Part shown: piece by piece, positions 25,301 to 33,668 of the stretch
How the letters are laid out: each line of letters opens with the position of its first letter
How positions within the stretch are numbered: the first letter of the stretch is position 1
Source: Ardenticatenaceae bacterium
Lineage (GTDB): Bacteria; Chloroflexota; Anaerolineae; Promineifilales; Promineifilaceae
NCBI GenBank assembly: GCA_020634435.1
Contig: JACKBS010000015.1
Location: forward strand, 1-64,000
Length of the DNA stretch: 64,000 nucleotides
Direction of reading: 5' to 3'
Notes under the pieces: generated by a model
What the model was told of the DNA's origin: nothing
Databases searched by the model: none
Seen by the model: only the letters and a program-made list of their open reading frames with translations
Translations under genes and position numbers: made by a program

Positions 25301-25985
25301 TTCGCATGAATTGCGTACGCCGATGACCTCTATCAAAGGGTACGCCGACCTGATGTTGATGGGCGCGGCTGGCCCCATGACCGATCCGCAAATTCGTTAT
25401 TTGCAGGTTATCAAAAACAATGCCGACCGGCTGCACATGCTGGTGAATGACTTGCTAGACATTTCGCGCATCGAGACGGGCAAGACGGGGCTGGATTTAC
25501 GGCCGTTAGACATCCCACAAATTATTGAGCAAGTAGTAGAAGGGCATTTGAACGGCCGTATTCAACACGAATCCCGCATTCTCAACGTCCAAACCGAGCT
25601 GGCTCCATCGCTGCCGTTGGTCAATGCCGATCATGCCCGTATCACCCAAATTTTGACGAACTTGCTGGACAATGCGCTGAACTACACACCAGATCACGGG
25701 CAAATCACCGTTACCGCCCGGGCCACCCACAGCTACGTCCACATCAGCGTGCAAGACACAGGCATCGGCATCGCCAAAGAAAATCTGGACAAAATTTTCG
25801 ATCGCTTCTACCGTGCTGATGATGCTGAGGTGCAGCGCGTACCCGGTACAGGTCTTGGCCTGGCTATCGTGCGCAGCCTGATTGAAATGCACGGCGGCCG
25901 TCTGCGCGTAGAAAGCGAACTGGGCAAGGGTAGTACCTTTACGTTTAATCTCCCGGTCGTTATCGAAGATAGCGACCCCACTTAG
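22356..25985 (+). CDS. Large soluble multi-GAF/PAS histidine kinase, about 1,209 aa
   Basis: Domains in order: PAS (about 15-105), GAF-type sensor (120-310), GAF (320-475), GAF (490-645), a coiled linker RQFNETLDHRVAERTKALNDE, GAF (680-840), PAS (865-970), HisKA with SHELRTPMTSIKGYADLM (His near 984), and HATPase with LLDNALNYTP, DTGIGIAKENLDKIFDRFY and GTGLGLAIVRSLIEMHGG. No membrane segment is visible, so it senses cytoplasmic ligands. The start is uncertain: GTG at 22356 or ATG at 22383. A receiver-only protein follows at 26039 and a receiver/GGDEF-like protein precedes it, forming a three-component set. Eight ACGGCCGT octamers fall mainly in the sensor region. Confidence 0.85.
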   Translation: MTAEVQTRTMEKELTSAMIWSLFDSLHEGVLIAETDGTILYLNDTAGDLLNLAPEAVSLQAAAKFFTPPHSWKDCLNPPFATTILLENGRSLTLRSRLIEINQTSFIQLIVAPQQVVADPDNSAQALQQLSTLTSVSNETDLQAQLTLLVDGLQKTGWNRVVLSLRDEAFNPTMMITAGITPAEESFLRNNAIPAQAWLALFEDKSLELYRQGGCYFVPGNSDWAQQHLGMVLPDYTAVRQNGDTWHPNDLLCIPLYNQQQQRIGLIGLDQPVNGRRPTTVMLQTIELYAQFAASVIEKAQLFQQTARRNREFEVLLNSSTALSSTLERESILHTLATQAMKVVDALSCVVYQWLPGENELLILKSVGLTAVSAPGTRLSVPESSVLTAVLHGQEAQTAHIDQAEAWPLPVPKAPAEEDALIAVLVPLVLTGETYGFLYLVRENGRIPQTDQHETKLLTTLANQATTALETALIFEDTYERERFYGAMGNVSLALNSSLDRETVLNLVCNEGRRIFNVDGAYIWQLEAEQFVGSAAAGHGADSFVGSTIPTTDQTSFVTQLARTGEPTFINQLAQQQEVEVRLPHPEAVKAVLGVPLLRESDLTGILILVDTQNPNRFSNKDISWATTFGVQVAIALQNAKLFDELRQFNETLDHRVAERTKALNDESNRVKILLRITTELSASLDQDRVLNQALHLVNGVVNATEGAILLIDNDSGEFIFRAAIGTERPIPLRGIPSGMMRNEGLAGWMIENRSAVIVHDAHEDPRWLERETSMKHRSVLGVPLISNEEVIGVLMMFHSEPNAFTTLQQDLMEAAAIQVAHAINNASLYNLIFDQAEQLGSMLRTEIIQKANLEAILESIADGVIVADSRNKVDIANLPACNILDISRDQLLGKSINELLGLYGHFGESWIHTINDWATNADRIEQWTYLADQLVIEDKFVSVHLSPVLSDNQFYGTVSIFRDITKEVEVDKLKSEFVSTVSHELRTPMTSIKGYADLMLMGAAGPMTDPQIRYLQVIKNNADRLHMLVNDLLDISRIETGKTGLDLRPLDIPQIIEQVVEGHLNGRIQHESRILNVQTELAPSLPLVNADHARITQILTNLLDNALNYTPDHGQITVTARATHSYVHISVQDTGIGIAKENLDKIFDRFYRADDAEVQRVPGTGLGLAIVRSLIEMHGGRLRVESELGKGSTFTFNLPVVIEDSDPT

Positions 25986-26038
25986 AAACTTTTTCAATCC
26001 TGGGTTGTCCACTAACCGCCCAATTGGAAAGAGGAATT

Positions 26039-26416
26039 ATGGCTAAAATTCTTATTGCCGAAGACGATCAAGATATCCGCGAACTGGTTGTGTTAACGCT
26101 TCAGTTTAGTGGATTCGATGTCGTCCCCGTTGAAGATGGTTCTTTGGCAGTTGAAAAGGCTAAAACCGAAGCCTTTGACTTAATTTTGATGGATGTACGC
26201 ATGCCGCGCATGACAGGGTATGAAGCGTGCCGACGGCTGAAGGATATGGACAGCACCAAAAATATTCCGATTATTTTCTTGTCGGCCAAAGGTCAGGAAC
26301 AAGAAATTCAAACGGGCATCAACGCGGGTGCTGCCGACTATATTCTTAAACCGTTTGCGCCCGATACATTGGTCAACACCATCAACAAAGTATTAAGCAA
26401 GGCAAAAGCTGGCTAA
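26039..26416 (+). CDS. Single-domain response regulator, 125 aa
   Basis: A CheY-like receiver with no output domain. It has KILIAEDDQD, the phospho-acceptor in LILMDVRMPRMTG (Asp near 53), IIFLSAKGQ and the Lys in YILKPF. ATG at 26039 follows AGAGG; an upstream TTG is not needed. It is 53 bases after the histidine kinase and 3 bases before an alpha/beta-hydrolase-like gene. It probably receives phosphate from that kinase and acts by protein contact, perhaps on the GTPase module upstream. Confidence 0.88.
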   Translation: MAKILIAEDDQDIRELVVLTLQFSGFDVVPVEDGSLAVEKAKTEAFDLILMDVRMPRMTGYEACRRLKDMDSTKNIPIIFLSAKGQEQEIQTGINAGAADYILKPFAPDTLVNTINKVLSKAKAG

Positions 26417-26419
26417 ACA

Positions 26420-27211
26420 ATGAGCATCACCACCGTAGACAGCCAACTGATTCACTACGAGGTGCTTGGTCGCGGCCAACCGTTGATTTTTATTCACGGC
26501 TGGTTGGGGTCCTGGCGCTATTGGTGGCCGTCTATGCAGGCTTTGTCTGCGCATTACCGTACGTTTGCCTTCGACCTCTGGGGGTTTGGCGATTCCAGCA
26601 AATCGTCAGAAGTGTATTCCCTGGACGCCTACGTCCAGATGGTAGACCAATTCATTGATAAGCTCGGTGTGGCTCGACCCGTTATTTTGGTGGGTCACGG
26701 CCTGGGTGCAATCGTAGCGCTCAATTACACGGCCAAAAATCCAGAAAATGTAGCCAAGGTGGCGACCATTTCCTTGCCGCTGACCAGTTCGTATCTTAAC
26801 GGCCGTTTACAGGACACCGATCCCGAAACATTAGTCAGCCGGGTTTTGGGCCGAGCCAACAGCTTTAGCGAAATTGATAGCGAAATTCATAAAGTGGACG
26901 CAACGGCCGTTGCCAAATCCATCGAATCGTTCAGCAATGTCAACCTGGTAAATGACATTGCCAACCTCACCCGTCCCCTGCTCCTGGTGTATGGCAGCCA
27001 GGACACCCTGGTGCTGCCCCCCAACGGCGAATACAGCTACTTGCAGCAAACCGTCAATGATCGCTTTTACGTTGAGCTAGAACTTTGTAATCATTTCCCC
27101 ATGCTGCAAGAGAAAGCCAAATTTAACCGCCTGCTGCTCGATTTCATCATCGCCAGCGCAGAGTTAACCGAACTGACCCCCAAAGAATATTGGCAACGCC
27201 GCATTCGCTAA
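26420..27211 (+). CDS. Alpha/beta hydrolase-like protein lacking the nucleophile Ser, 263 aa
   Basis: It is a diverged paralogue of the 17304 hydrolase, with the same oxyanion strand (IFIHGWLGSWRYW), acid (YGSQDTLV) and His (LCNHFPM). The nucleophile elbow reads GHGLG, with Gly94 in place of Ser; the codon is GGC, one base from AGC. The rest of the fold is well preserved, so the protein is probably selected for binding or regulation rather than hydrolysis, as in other pseudo-hydrolases. The gene follows the receiver gene by 3 bases and is presumably co-expressed with it. A sequencing error at that codon is the simple alternative. Confidence 0.8.
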   Translation: MSITTVDSQLIHYEVLGRGQPLIFIHGWLGSWRYWWPSMQALSAHYRTFAFDLWGFGDSSKSSEVYSLDAYVQMVDQFIDKLGVARPVILVGHGLGAIVALNYTAKNPENVAKVATISLPLTSSYLNGRLQDTDPETLVSRVLGRANSFSEIDSEIHKVDATAVAKSIESFSNVNLVNDIANLTRPLLLVYGSQDTLVLPPNGEYSYLQQTVNDRFYVELELCNHFPMLQEKAKFNRLLLDFIIASAELTELTPKEYWQRRIR

Positions 27212-27307
27212 CCACACAGTTAGCGCGGGTTGTCTCATTGCCACCTTTTTCCTGATTACCGCTTCATTCTTTCTCGTTTGCCCCTTACCGGCAAAATCGT
27301 CCGGCGC

Positions 27308-27337
27308 TTTACAAAAAGGTACAATCTGCACTATATT
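27308..27337 (+). promoter_or_regulatory. Candidate promoter of the M23/GH fusion gene
   Basis: TTTACA (27308-27313) and TATATT (27332-27337) are 18 bases apart, 45 bases before the start at 27382. The match is fair and the context, after the end of a long same-strand array, is suitable. Confidence 0.45.
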
Positions 27338-27381
27338 TGCACTACCGCTTGGCAAACCCAGTCCAGAACAAGGAGTATCGT

Positions 27382-29823
27382 ATGAGCGATTTCAAATTTG
27401 AAGCCTGGCCTACCGAATACCGCCAAATCAACCAATATTTCGGGCAAAATCCGCATAATTACGCCCAGTTTGGCCTGCCCGGCCATGAAGGGCTGGACCT
27501 GATGGCTCCCACTGGCAGCAAAATTTTTGCCGTGGCTCCCGGCACCGTGCGCTTCGTCAACACCTCCGCGACCAACCACAACTACGGCATTCACGTCCGG
27601 GTTGACCATGCCGATGGCTGGCAAACCATTTACGGCCACATGCAGCAGGCAACTGTACGCGTTAATCAGCCCGTTAAAGCTGGCGATCAGCTCGGTCTGG
27701 CAGACAACACCGGTAACAGTTTTGGCTCCCATTTACACCTAACGCTCAAACGACAAAACGCCTCATACACAGACAGCAGCGGCACCAAATGGCCGTACAA
27801 CATATTTGATCCCACTCCCTTCTTACTGCCGCTCATTGGCTGGCAGCGGCCAGCTGGCCCGTACACCGATGGCTGGGCTTTTACCGACGGCATCATCATT
27901 GTTGGGGATCTGGCCCAAGTGAACAGCGGTGGCATCAATTTTCGCGAATCGGCCAGCGTGGTTGGCAAACTGATTGATCTGGTTCCAGGCGGCACCATCA
28001 TCATTGTCACGGGCGCACCACGCGGCCAATACACGCCAGTCAAAGTCGCCAACGCCTCGCTAAAAAATGTGCCTGCACCGCTACCACCCACACCAGAACC
28101 GCCGCCACCACCTACCGAAAATCTGGTCAATGGGTGGGCTTTTACCACTTACATCACCCGCAGCGGCAGCCAGGCAATTGTGGGCGAATTTGGTATCAAT
28201 TTACGCGCCGCGCCTAGCCGCACGGCTACCAACATGGGATTGGTCAAAGGGGGCAGCACGCTGACCATTACCGGCTCGCCACAGGGTGAATATACACCCG
28301 TCAGCGCCCGCCGCGTCGATTTTTCCGGCCCGATCAATATTCCCCCAGACATCGCCCCACCAACCACACCAGGGCCACAGCCAGAGCCTGAACCAACGAT
28401 CCCGCCTCCGGCAGATGCCATTTTGGGTTGGGCTTACACACAAAATCTAACGATAAACGGCCGTCAAGTTGTCTCAGGCCGGTTTGGCACTAATTTACGC
28501 GCCGCCCCCGTGCGCGGAGGCAGTAAGCTGGGTCTGTTTGTTGAAGGAGGCACCGGCACCATAGCGGGCCAATCCAGCGGAGAATACACACCTGTTTACG
28601 TTTCCCGCAGCAGCCTGCGCAATATTCCCTCGCCGCTACCGCCCATCACCCAACCCACCCCCCTGCCCGGCGATTCAAGTACGCCAGTCCCCACGCCCCA
28701 GCCCACCGCCGACACAACGCCAGGCTGGGCATTTACCGCAGCCATTACCGTTTCTGGCGGCATGGCCACGGCTGGGCAATATGGCATCAACCTGCGCAAT
28801 GCTCCCCGACGTGACGCCAACAAGGTAGGATTTGTCCCCGGCAACGCCAGCATGATTGTGACCGGTGCAGCGCAGGGTGAGTACACGCCCGTACGGGTGG
28901 ATGACAACATTTTGCAAGACAAAGTGACCACGCCGGAACCGATCATTGACACAATTGGGCCGCCGGATGACGCCATCGACCCCGAACCGCCGATTTTGGG
29001 CAATGCGCGAATTGGCCTGCACGCCTCAGCAGACCCCGGTATTTCGCAGGCGGAGATTGAAGAGTTTGCCGACATGCGCCCGGGGATGATTAAAGTGTTA
29101 TCGTTCCATGAACCAACGGCCGTTCAAAAACTGTCCAAAGCACATCCCGACGCTCGCTGGATCGTGCGCGCCTTCCTCGAATTCCGTTCGGCAAACGGCG
29201 TGCGCAACATCAGCCCTGGCCAATTTGTCAACGACACTATCAATGACGTGCGCCGCACGCTAGAGATGATTGGCCCAGGCAAGGACGTGGTAATCGAACT
29301 GCATAACGAGCCAAATCTGGTGCCGGAAGGCCTCAGTGGCGCCTGGAGCGATGGTGCCACATTTGCCCAATGGTGGTTAGAGCTGCTGCGCCTGTACCGC
29401 CAGGCCATGCCCGGACGAAAATTCATCTACCCAGGATTGTCACCGGGATCGGCCGTTTCCGGCGTCAAACAAGACCATATCCAATTTGTAGAAGCCAGCC
29501 GCGCAGCCGTAGAAGCTGCCGACGGGCTGGGGATTCATACCTATTGGTCCAATGTTTATCCCATGCAGCTGGCGCTCAACGTGCTGGATGATTACATCAG
29601 CCGCTTCCGCTACAAGCCAATCTGGGTCACTGAAGCCAGCAATAACAAGGCAGGCACGCCGGTCTACCAGAAAGCCCAGCAATACTTGGACTTCTGGCGC
29701 GAGATTCAACAACGGCCAACGGTGCAAGGGGTTACCTACTTTGTCGCTTCAGCCAGCAATCCGGCCTTTAAGGAAGAAGTCTGGGTGGGCAACGACATCG
29801 GCAAGCGAGTCGGGCGCCGCTAA
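27382..29823 (+). CDS. M23 peptidase - four SH3-like repeats - GH clan A-like fusion, 813 aa
   Basis: Residues 1-150 form an M23 (LytM) metallopeptidase: GHEGLDL near 34-40 and HLHLT near 116-120 supply the zinc ligands. Four SH3-like repeats follow (about 161-225, 249-309, 347-407, 447-507), each with GWAF/GWAY, NLRAAP or NFRESA, and GxYTPV, joined by Pro-rich linkers. Residues about 541-810 resemble a TIM-barrel glycoside hydrolase, with acid/base Glu in ELHNEPN and a nucleophile candidate in WVTEAS. This suggests a cell-wall enzyme that cuts both peptide and glycan. No signal peptide is seen, although ATG at 27382 has a strong AAGGAG box; an upstream start would add only 15 unremarkable residues. 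Confidence 0.8.
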   Translation: MSDFKFEAWPTEYRQINQYFGQNPHNYAQFGLPGHEGLDLMAPTGSKIFAVAPGTVRFVNTSATNHNYGIHVRVDHADGWQTIYGHMQQATVRVNQPVKAGDQLGLADNTGNSFGSHLHLTLKRQNASYTDSSGTKWPYNIFDPTPFLLPLIGWQRPAGPYTDGWAFTDGIIIVGDLAQVNSGGINFRESASVVGKLIDLVPGGTIIIVTGAPRGQYTPVKVANASLKNVPAPLPPTPEPPPPPTENLVNGWAFTTYITRSGSQAIVGEFGINLRAAPSRTATNMGLVKGGSTLTITGSPQGEYTPVSARRVDFSGPINIPPDIAPPTTPGPQPEPEPTIPPPADAILGWAYTQNLTINGRQVVSGRFGTNLRAAPVRGGSKLGLFVEGGTGTIAGQSSGEYTPVYVSRSSLRNIPSPLPPITQPTPLPGDSSTPVPTPQPTADTTPGWAFTAAITVSGGMATAGQYGINLRNAPRRDANKVGFVPGNASMIVTGAAQGEYTPVRVDDNILQDKVTTPEPIIDTIGPPDDAIDPEPPILGNARIGLHASADPGISQAEIEEFADMRPGMIKVLSFHEPTAVQKLSKAHPDARWIVRAFLEFRSANGVRNISPGQFVNDTINDVRRTLEMIGPGKDVVIELHNEPNLVPEGLSGAWSDGATFAQWWLELLRLYRQAMPGRKFIYPGLSPGSAVSGVKQDHIQFVEASRAAVEAADGLGIHTYWSNVYPMQLALNVLDDYISRFRYKPIWVTEASNNKAGTPVYQKAQQYLDFWREIQQRPTVQGVTYFVASASNPAFKEEVWVGNDIGKRVGRR

Positions 29824-29826
29824 AAA

Positions 29827-29860
29827 AGATTGGGCCAATCTTTTAAAATTGGCCCAATCT
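29827..29860. terminator. Perfect 13-bp hairpin after the M23/GH gene
   Basis: AGATTGGGCCAAT (29827-29839) pairs with 29848-29860 around an 8-base loop. A short A tract precedes it and no long T tract follows, so it may serve as a transcript end or processing site. Its heptad-like sequence resembles the other intergenic hairpins here. Confidence 0.6.
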
Positions 29861-29877
29861 GAGACCAACAGTCACGT

Positions 29878-30135
29878 ATGGAAATCCTCCTCCCTGTCGC
29901 CGCCGTGGTGCTCATCGTTGTATTTGTTGGTTACCTGCGGCGGAGCCAACCCAGGGTAAGCTGTCCCAAGTGCCAGAGCCAGCAGGTACGGCAGGTAGAG
30001 CAAGTGCTGGAGAAAATCCAGCAGGACAGTACGATGGGGTATGCCATGAAGTTGGACGTGAAGTTGATCCTGAAAACAACGTACCGCTGCCAAACGTGTG
30101 GGCATACTTGGTCAATAACAGCCCCAGAAAAATAA
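29878..30135 (+). CDS. Small membrane-anchored zinc-ribbon protein, 85 aa
   Basis: One N-terminal transmembrane helix (about residues 4-20) is followed by CPKCQSQQ (Cys29, Cys32) and YRCQTCGHTW, which together make a four-Cys zinc ribbon. The middle part is a short helix with charged residues. No family-specific function can be named. The gene is 15 bases before the FAH-family gene and reads in the same direction, so the two may form an operon. Confidence 0.65.
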   Translation: MEILLPVAAVVLIVVFVGYLRRSQPRVSCPKCQSQQVRQVEQVLEKIQQDSTMGYAMKLDVKLILKTTYRCQTCGHTWSITAPEK

Positions 30136-30150
30136 TCTTAGGAGAATCCC

Positions 30151-31014
30151 TTGAAATTAGTGCGCTATGAACACAACGGCCGTTCCCCCCAGGTCGGCCT
30201 CGTCGTAGAAGAACGTGTGATTGATTTGTCTGGCGTCGTGCCCTCCATGCACGCGCTAATTGCCCTCAGCGCGGATGGATTAGCAGTCATCCAGCAGCAT
30301 GCTGAAACTGGTCAGAGCATTCCACTCGATGAGGTAAAATTGTGCGCCCCGCTACAACCGCGACGCAACGTCATGTGCCTCGGCAAAAACTACGCCGACC
30401 ACGCCCGCGAAATGCAGGCGGCAAACGACGAGCCGATCGAGCTGCCCAAATTCCCCGTCATTTTTACCAAAGCCACCACTAGCGTTTCCGGCCCTAATGA
30501 TCCCATTCCTTTCGATCTGCAAGTGTCTACAGACATTGACTGGGAAGTGGAGCTAGCCGTCATCATTGCCAAGCAGGGCAAAAATATTCCCGCCGAGCAG
30601 GCCATGGAGTATGTTTTTGGCTATACCGTCCTCAATGACGTCACCGCTCGCGATTTGCAGCGGCAGGGGAAGCAATTTTTCAAGGGGAAAAGTTTGGACG
30701 GCAGCTGCCCCATTGGTCCGTGGATTGTAACGGCCGATGAGCTGCCCAACCCACACAACCTGAATGTTCGCTGCTTGGTCAACGACATTGAAAAGCAGGC
30801 CAGCAACACGCGCAACATGATTTTCGACATCCCCACGACTATTGCCTATCTCTCGCGCGGCATGACCCTTCTGCCCGGCGACATCATCGCCACTGGTACC
30901 CCCGACGGCGTGGGCGCAGCCCGCACCCCACCGGAATTCCTGCGTCCAGGAGATGTGCTGACCTCAATTGTGGAGGGTGTGGGAGAGTTGAGGAATGTGG
31001 TAACGGCCGTTTAA
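30151..31014 (+). CDS. Fumarylacetoacetate hydrolase family protein, 287 aa
   Basis: The C-terminal two thirds form an FAH-type domain: CLGKNYADHAREM, the metal ligands in DWEVELAVII (two Glu) and GYTVLNDVTARDLQ (Asp), and FKGKSLDGSCPIGPWI. Members hydrolyse or decarboxylate acylpyruvates and related 2-keto acids, e.g. 2-hydroxyhepta-diene-dioate isomerases. The exact substrate is not predictable. The start is TTG at 30151, supported by AGGAG seven bases upstream and by the conserved N-terminal strand MKLVRY. An octamer near the start encodes NGR and another gives the final TAV. Confidence 0.86.
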   Translation: MKLVRYEHNGRSPQVGLVVEERVIDLSGVVPSMHALIALSADGLAVIQQHAETGQSIPLDEVKLCAPLQPRRNVMCLGKNYADHAREMQAANDEPIELPKFPVIFTKATTSVSGPNDPIPFDLQVSTDIDWEVELAVIIAKQGKNIPAEQAMEYVFGYTVLNDVTARDLQRQGKQFFKGKSLDGSCPIGPWIVTADELPNPHNLNVRCLVNDIEKQASNTRNMIFDIPTTIAYLSRGMTLLPGDIIATGTPDGVGAARTPPEFLRPGDVLTSIVEGVGELRNVVTAV

Positions 31015-31042
31015 TCTGGGGCTTAAGCCTCAGGCTAAATCG

Positions 31043-33661
31043 TCACTCGTTTTTAATCGCCGCAATGATGTTCACCTGGCTGGCCCGTACTGCCGGATAC
31101 CACGCCGCCAGAAGCGCCACCAGATACGCCAGGAAAAAGCTGTAAATCATTGGCACCACGGGCACTTGCGACTCAATCACAAAACCACCAATTGAGCGCA
31201 ACCCGATGATAAACACATCGGACAGCACCGCGCCAAAACCCACGCCAAACACAGCCCCGAGGAAACCCATTGCCGTCGCTTCGGCCAGAATCATGCGGCG
31301 AACCTGGCGGCGGCTCATACCCAGACTTCGTAAACCACCTAACTCGCGGGTACGCTCCAGCACATTCATCAGCATCGTGTTGATGACGCCGAGCGCGGCC
31401 ACCACCAGCCCAATCAGCCCCAGCACATCAAACAGACTAAACGCCTCAGCGCTAATGCCCCGGATTTTTTCTTCAAAGGCAGCCTTGCCCTCCACTGACA
31501 AATTTTGCCCCCGTCCCAGCTGCGTCTCAATTGTCTCAGCGACCGTGTCCAGGTCTGCGCCATCTGCCAACGTCACCGAAAAGCTGTTAACATTGTTCAC
31601 ACCAAAGTAACGCCGCAAATCATCACTTGACCCAGTCACTGAGGGCGTTTCCCCCGCACCAAAATCCATCACGATAGCAATAATTTCAAACTGCCGTTGC
31701 CCACGTCGCGTCTCCATCGTGATGATATCGCCAACGGCCAAACTGTATTTATTTGCCACATCGGCACCGATGTAGACGACCCCGCCCTGGCGAATCTGAG
31801 CCAATAGCTCATCCATCGTTGGCCCTTCCTGAATGCGCAGTTCACGCACGGAAGCGTAGGTGTCTGGGTCAATGCCAACAAAGAGAGAAAAATCATCGTC
31901 ACCCGCGGGGGTAAGCAAACGAGAGGCAACAATGCGGGTGGCGGTAACGGCCGTTACTTCCGGCAGCGCCAATATTCGAGCTTCCAAATCCGGCTGCATC
32001 GTTAATGGTGAACGAACAAACAGATCACCGCCTAGGGCGCTGTCCAACCACCGTTCAATATCCTGCTCAAAGCTGCTGGTCAGGCCATTGATGCCCACCA
32101 CCATGCTGATGCCTACCATCAGTGCGGCTACAGTCAGTGCCGTCCGGCCACGCGCCCGATTGATGTTGCTGCTACCCAGGCGCCCTTCGTTGCCAAAAAT
32201 GAGGATGGTTAACGGCCGTATCACCCGCTCCAAAACATTGGCAAAGACGGGAATGCACAGCGTAGCCCCAAGCAGCAGCACAAAAATCATACTGCTACCT
32301 ATGTAAAATGCCACCGACTGGCGGAACGGTACGTAATATAAAACCAGGATAGCCGCCGTCACCGTGAGCGGGCCAAATTTCAGCCCCATCGTTAGCCAGC
32401 GACGCTCATCCGTGTTGCCCTGAACGCGCAGCGCTTGCAGAGGCGAAATACGCGCCGCCTGCAAAGCAGGAACGGCCGCTGCCCCCAACGTCACAACCAC
32501 GCCCACCACCATGGAAATCAGCATACTTTGTGGCGTGGCGCTAACTTCACTAATCGTTTGCCCGGCAAAATTGCCCATGCCAATGACCAGCCCCCGTGCC
32601 AGCAGCAAACCAAAGCCCACCCCAGCCACGGAGCCCGCAACACCCAAAAGCAAGGCCTCGGTCAGCACAATTTTGATGACCTGCCGCTGCGTGGTTCCCA
32701 CGGCGCGCAGCATGCCAATCTCCCGCGTGCGCTCCACAACCGTCATAGCAAAGGCGTTGTAAATGAGAAACGAGCCCACAAATAAGCTGACCACACTGAA
32801 AAAGTTGAGTCCTTGCTGATAGCTGGACAAACTGTTTGTCACCAGTTCGCCACGAGAAGCAGGGCGCTTCACGACAAACTCATCGCCCAGCCGTTCAGCC
32901 AAGTCAGCGCGGAACTGATCTAGCGTGGCCGTACTGCTGCTAATCGACTCATCCACGATCATTTCAATCTGGCCAATCTGTCCCGTCGCGCCAAACAGTT
33001 CTTGCACAACGGGAACGGCCGTAATCCCCAGCACACCCTCATTGCTAATGCCAATCTCTTCCTTGGCAATCAATCCCACCACGCGTAGGTCTACCACCCC
33101 GCTCACCGGCGTGAGGATGGCAAAATCTTCCCCCACCTCAATGCCTTTTTCTTCAGCGTAGGTGTCCACCAGCAGCATGTTGTAGGCCGTTTCGTTGGGA
33201 TTAAGCATACGGCCGTCTACCAGCTTGTAGGTATGAATGGCTTCATCAGCGGCCAAATCCCGTCCCATCAGCCAAAAATTAGTCCCTGGCACCACAAAAC
33301 CGCCCGCCCCGTACTGCTCCTCCCAGCCGTCCGCCTCGTCGGCAGGAATGGTGACGCCCACCAACCCTGGCGCAGCCGCCAAAACACCCGGAAACCGGCG
33401 CACGGTAGCCAACACCGACTCATCAAACAGCTCACCAGCAGCGGCCGTTTCTACCACCAAATCACTCTGGCCCGCAGCTTCATCAAAAAAGCGGTTGATC
33501 GAGTTCAGTGTGCTGTTGTTGGTTGCATTCACGGCCACCATTGCCGCCACACCAACAACAATGCCTGCGGCCGTTAGCGCGGTGCGCACCCATCGCTCCC
33601 GCAAATTGCGCAGCACCATCAGCCAGGGCAAACTAAGTTGAATTCCAGCCAGTCGAAACAT
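31043..33661 (-). CDS. FtsX-type ABC transporter permease, 872 aa
   Basis: A large permease with two FtsX domains. The N-terminal anchor and MacB-like periplasmic part (RWVRTALTAAGIVVGVAAMVA...) lead to the first three-helix block (about 290-420). A second soluble domain follows, then a last helix group near residues 745-865 (LGLIGLVVAALGVINTMLM; FLGAVFGVGFGAVL). The block ELGGLRSLGMSRRQVRRMIL is the coupling region. Such proteins couple ATP use in the cytoplasm to work on lipids, lipoproteins or peptides outside the membrane without acting as classic channels. The ATPase gene lies 7 bases upstream. No cognate periplasmic adaptor is seen. Confidence 0.88.
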   Translation of the reverse strand: MFRLAGIQLSLPWLMVLRNLRERWVRTALTAAGIVVGVAAMVAVNATNNSTLNSINRFFDEAAGQSDLVVETAAAGELFDESVLATVRRFPGVLAAAPGLVGVTIPADEADGWEEQYGAGGFVVPGTNFWLMGRDLAADEAIHTYKLVDGRMLNPNETAYNMLLVDTYAEEKGIEVGEDFAILTPVSGVVDLRVVGLIAKEEIGISNEGVLGITAVPVVQELFGATGQIGQIEMIVDESISSSTATLDQFRADLAERLGDEFVVKRPASRGELVTNSLSSYQQGLNFFSVVSLFVGSFLIYNAFAMTVVERTREIGMLRAVGTTQRQVIKIVLTEALLLGVAGSVAGVGFGLLLARGLVIGMGNFAGQTISEVSATPQSMLISMVVGVVVTLGAAAVPALQAARISPLQALRVQGNTDERRWLTMGLKFGPLTVTAAILVLYYVPFRQSVAFYIGSSMIFVLLLGATLCIPVFANVLERVIRPLTILIFGNEGRLGSSNINRARGRTALTVAALMVGISMVVGINGLTSSFEQDIERWLDSALGGDLFVRSPLTMQPDLEARILALPEVTAVTATRIVASRLLTPAGDDDFSLFVGIDPDTYASVRELRIQEGPTMDELLAQIRQGGVVYIGADVANKYSLAVGDIITMETRRGQRQFEIIAIVMDFGAGETPSVTGSSDDLRRYFGVNNVNSFSVTLADGADLDTVAETIETQLGRGQNLSVEGKAAFEEKIRGISAEAFSLFDVLGLIGLVVAALGVINTMLMNVLERTRELGGLRSLGMSRRQVRRMILAEATAMGFLGAVFGVGFGAVLSDVFIIGLRSIGGFVIESQVPVVPMIYSFFLAYLVALLAAWYPAVRASQVNIIAAIKNE

Positions 33662-33668
33662 GCGCGCC

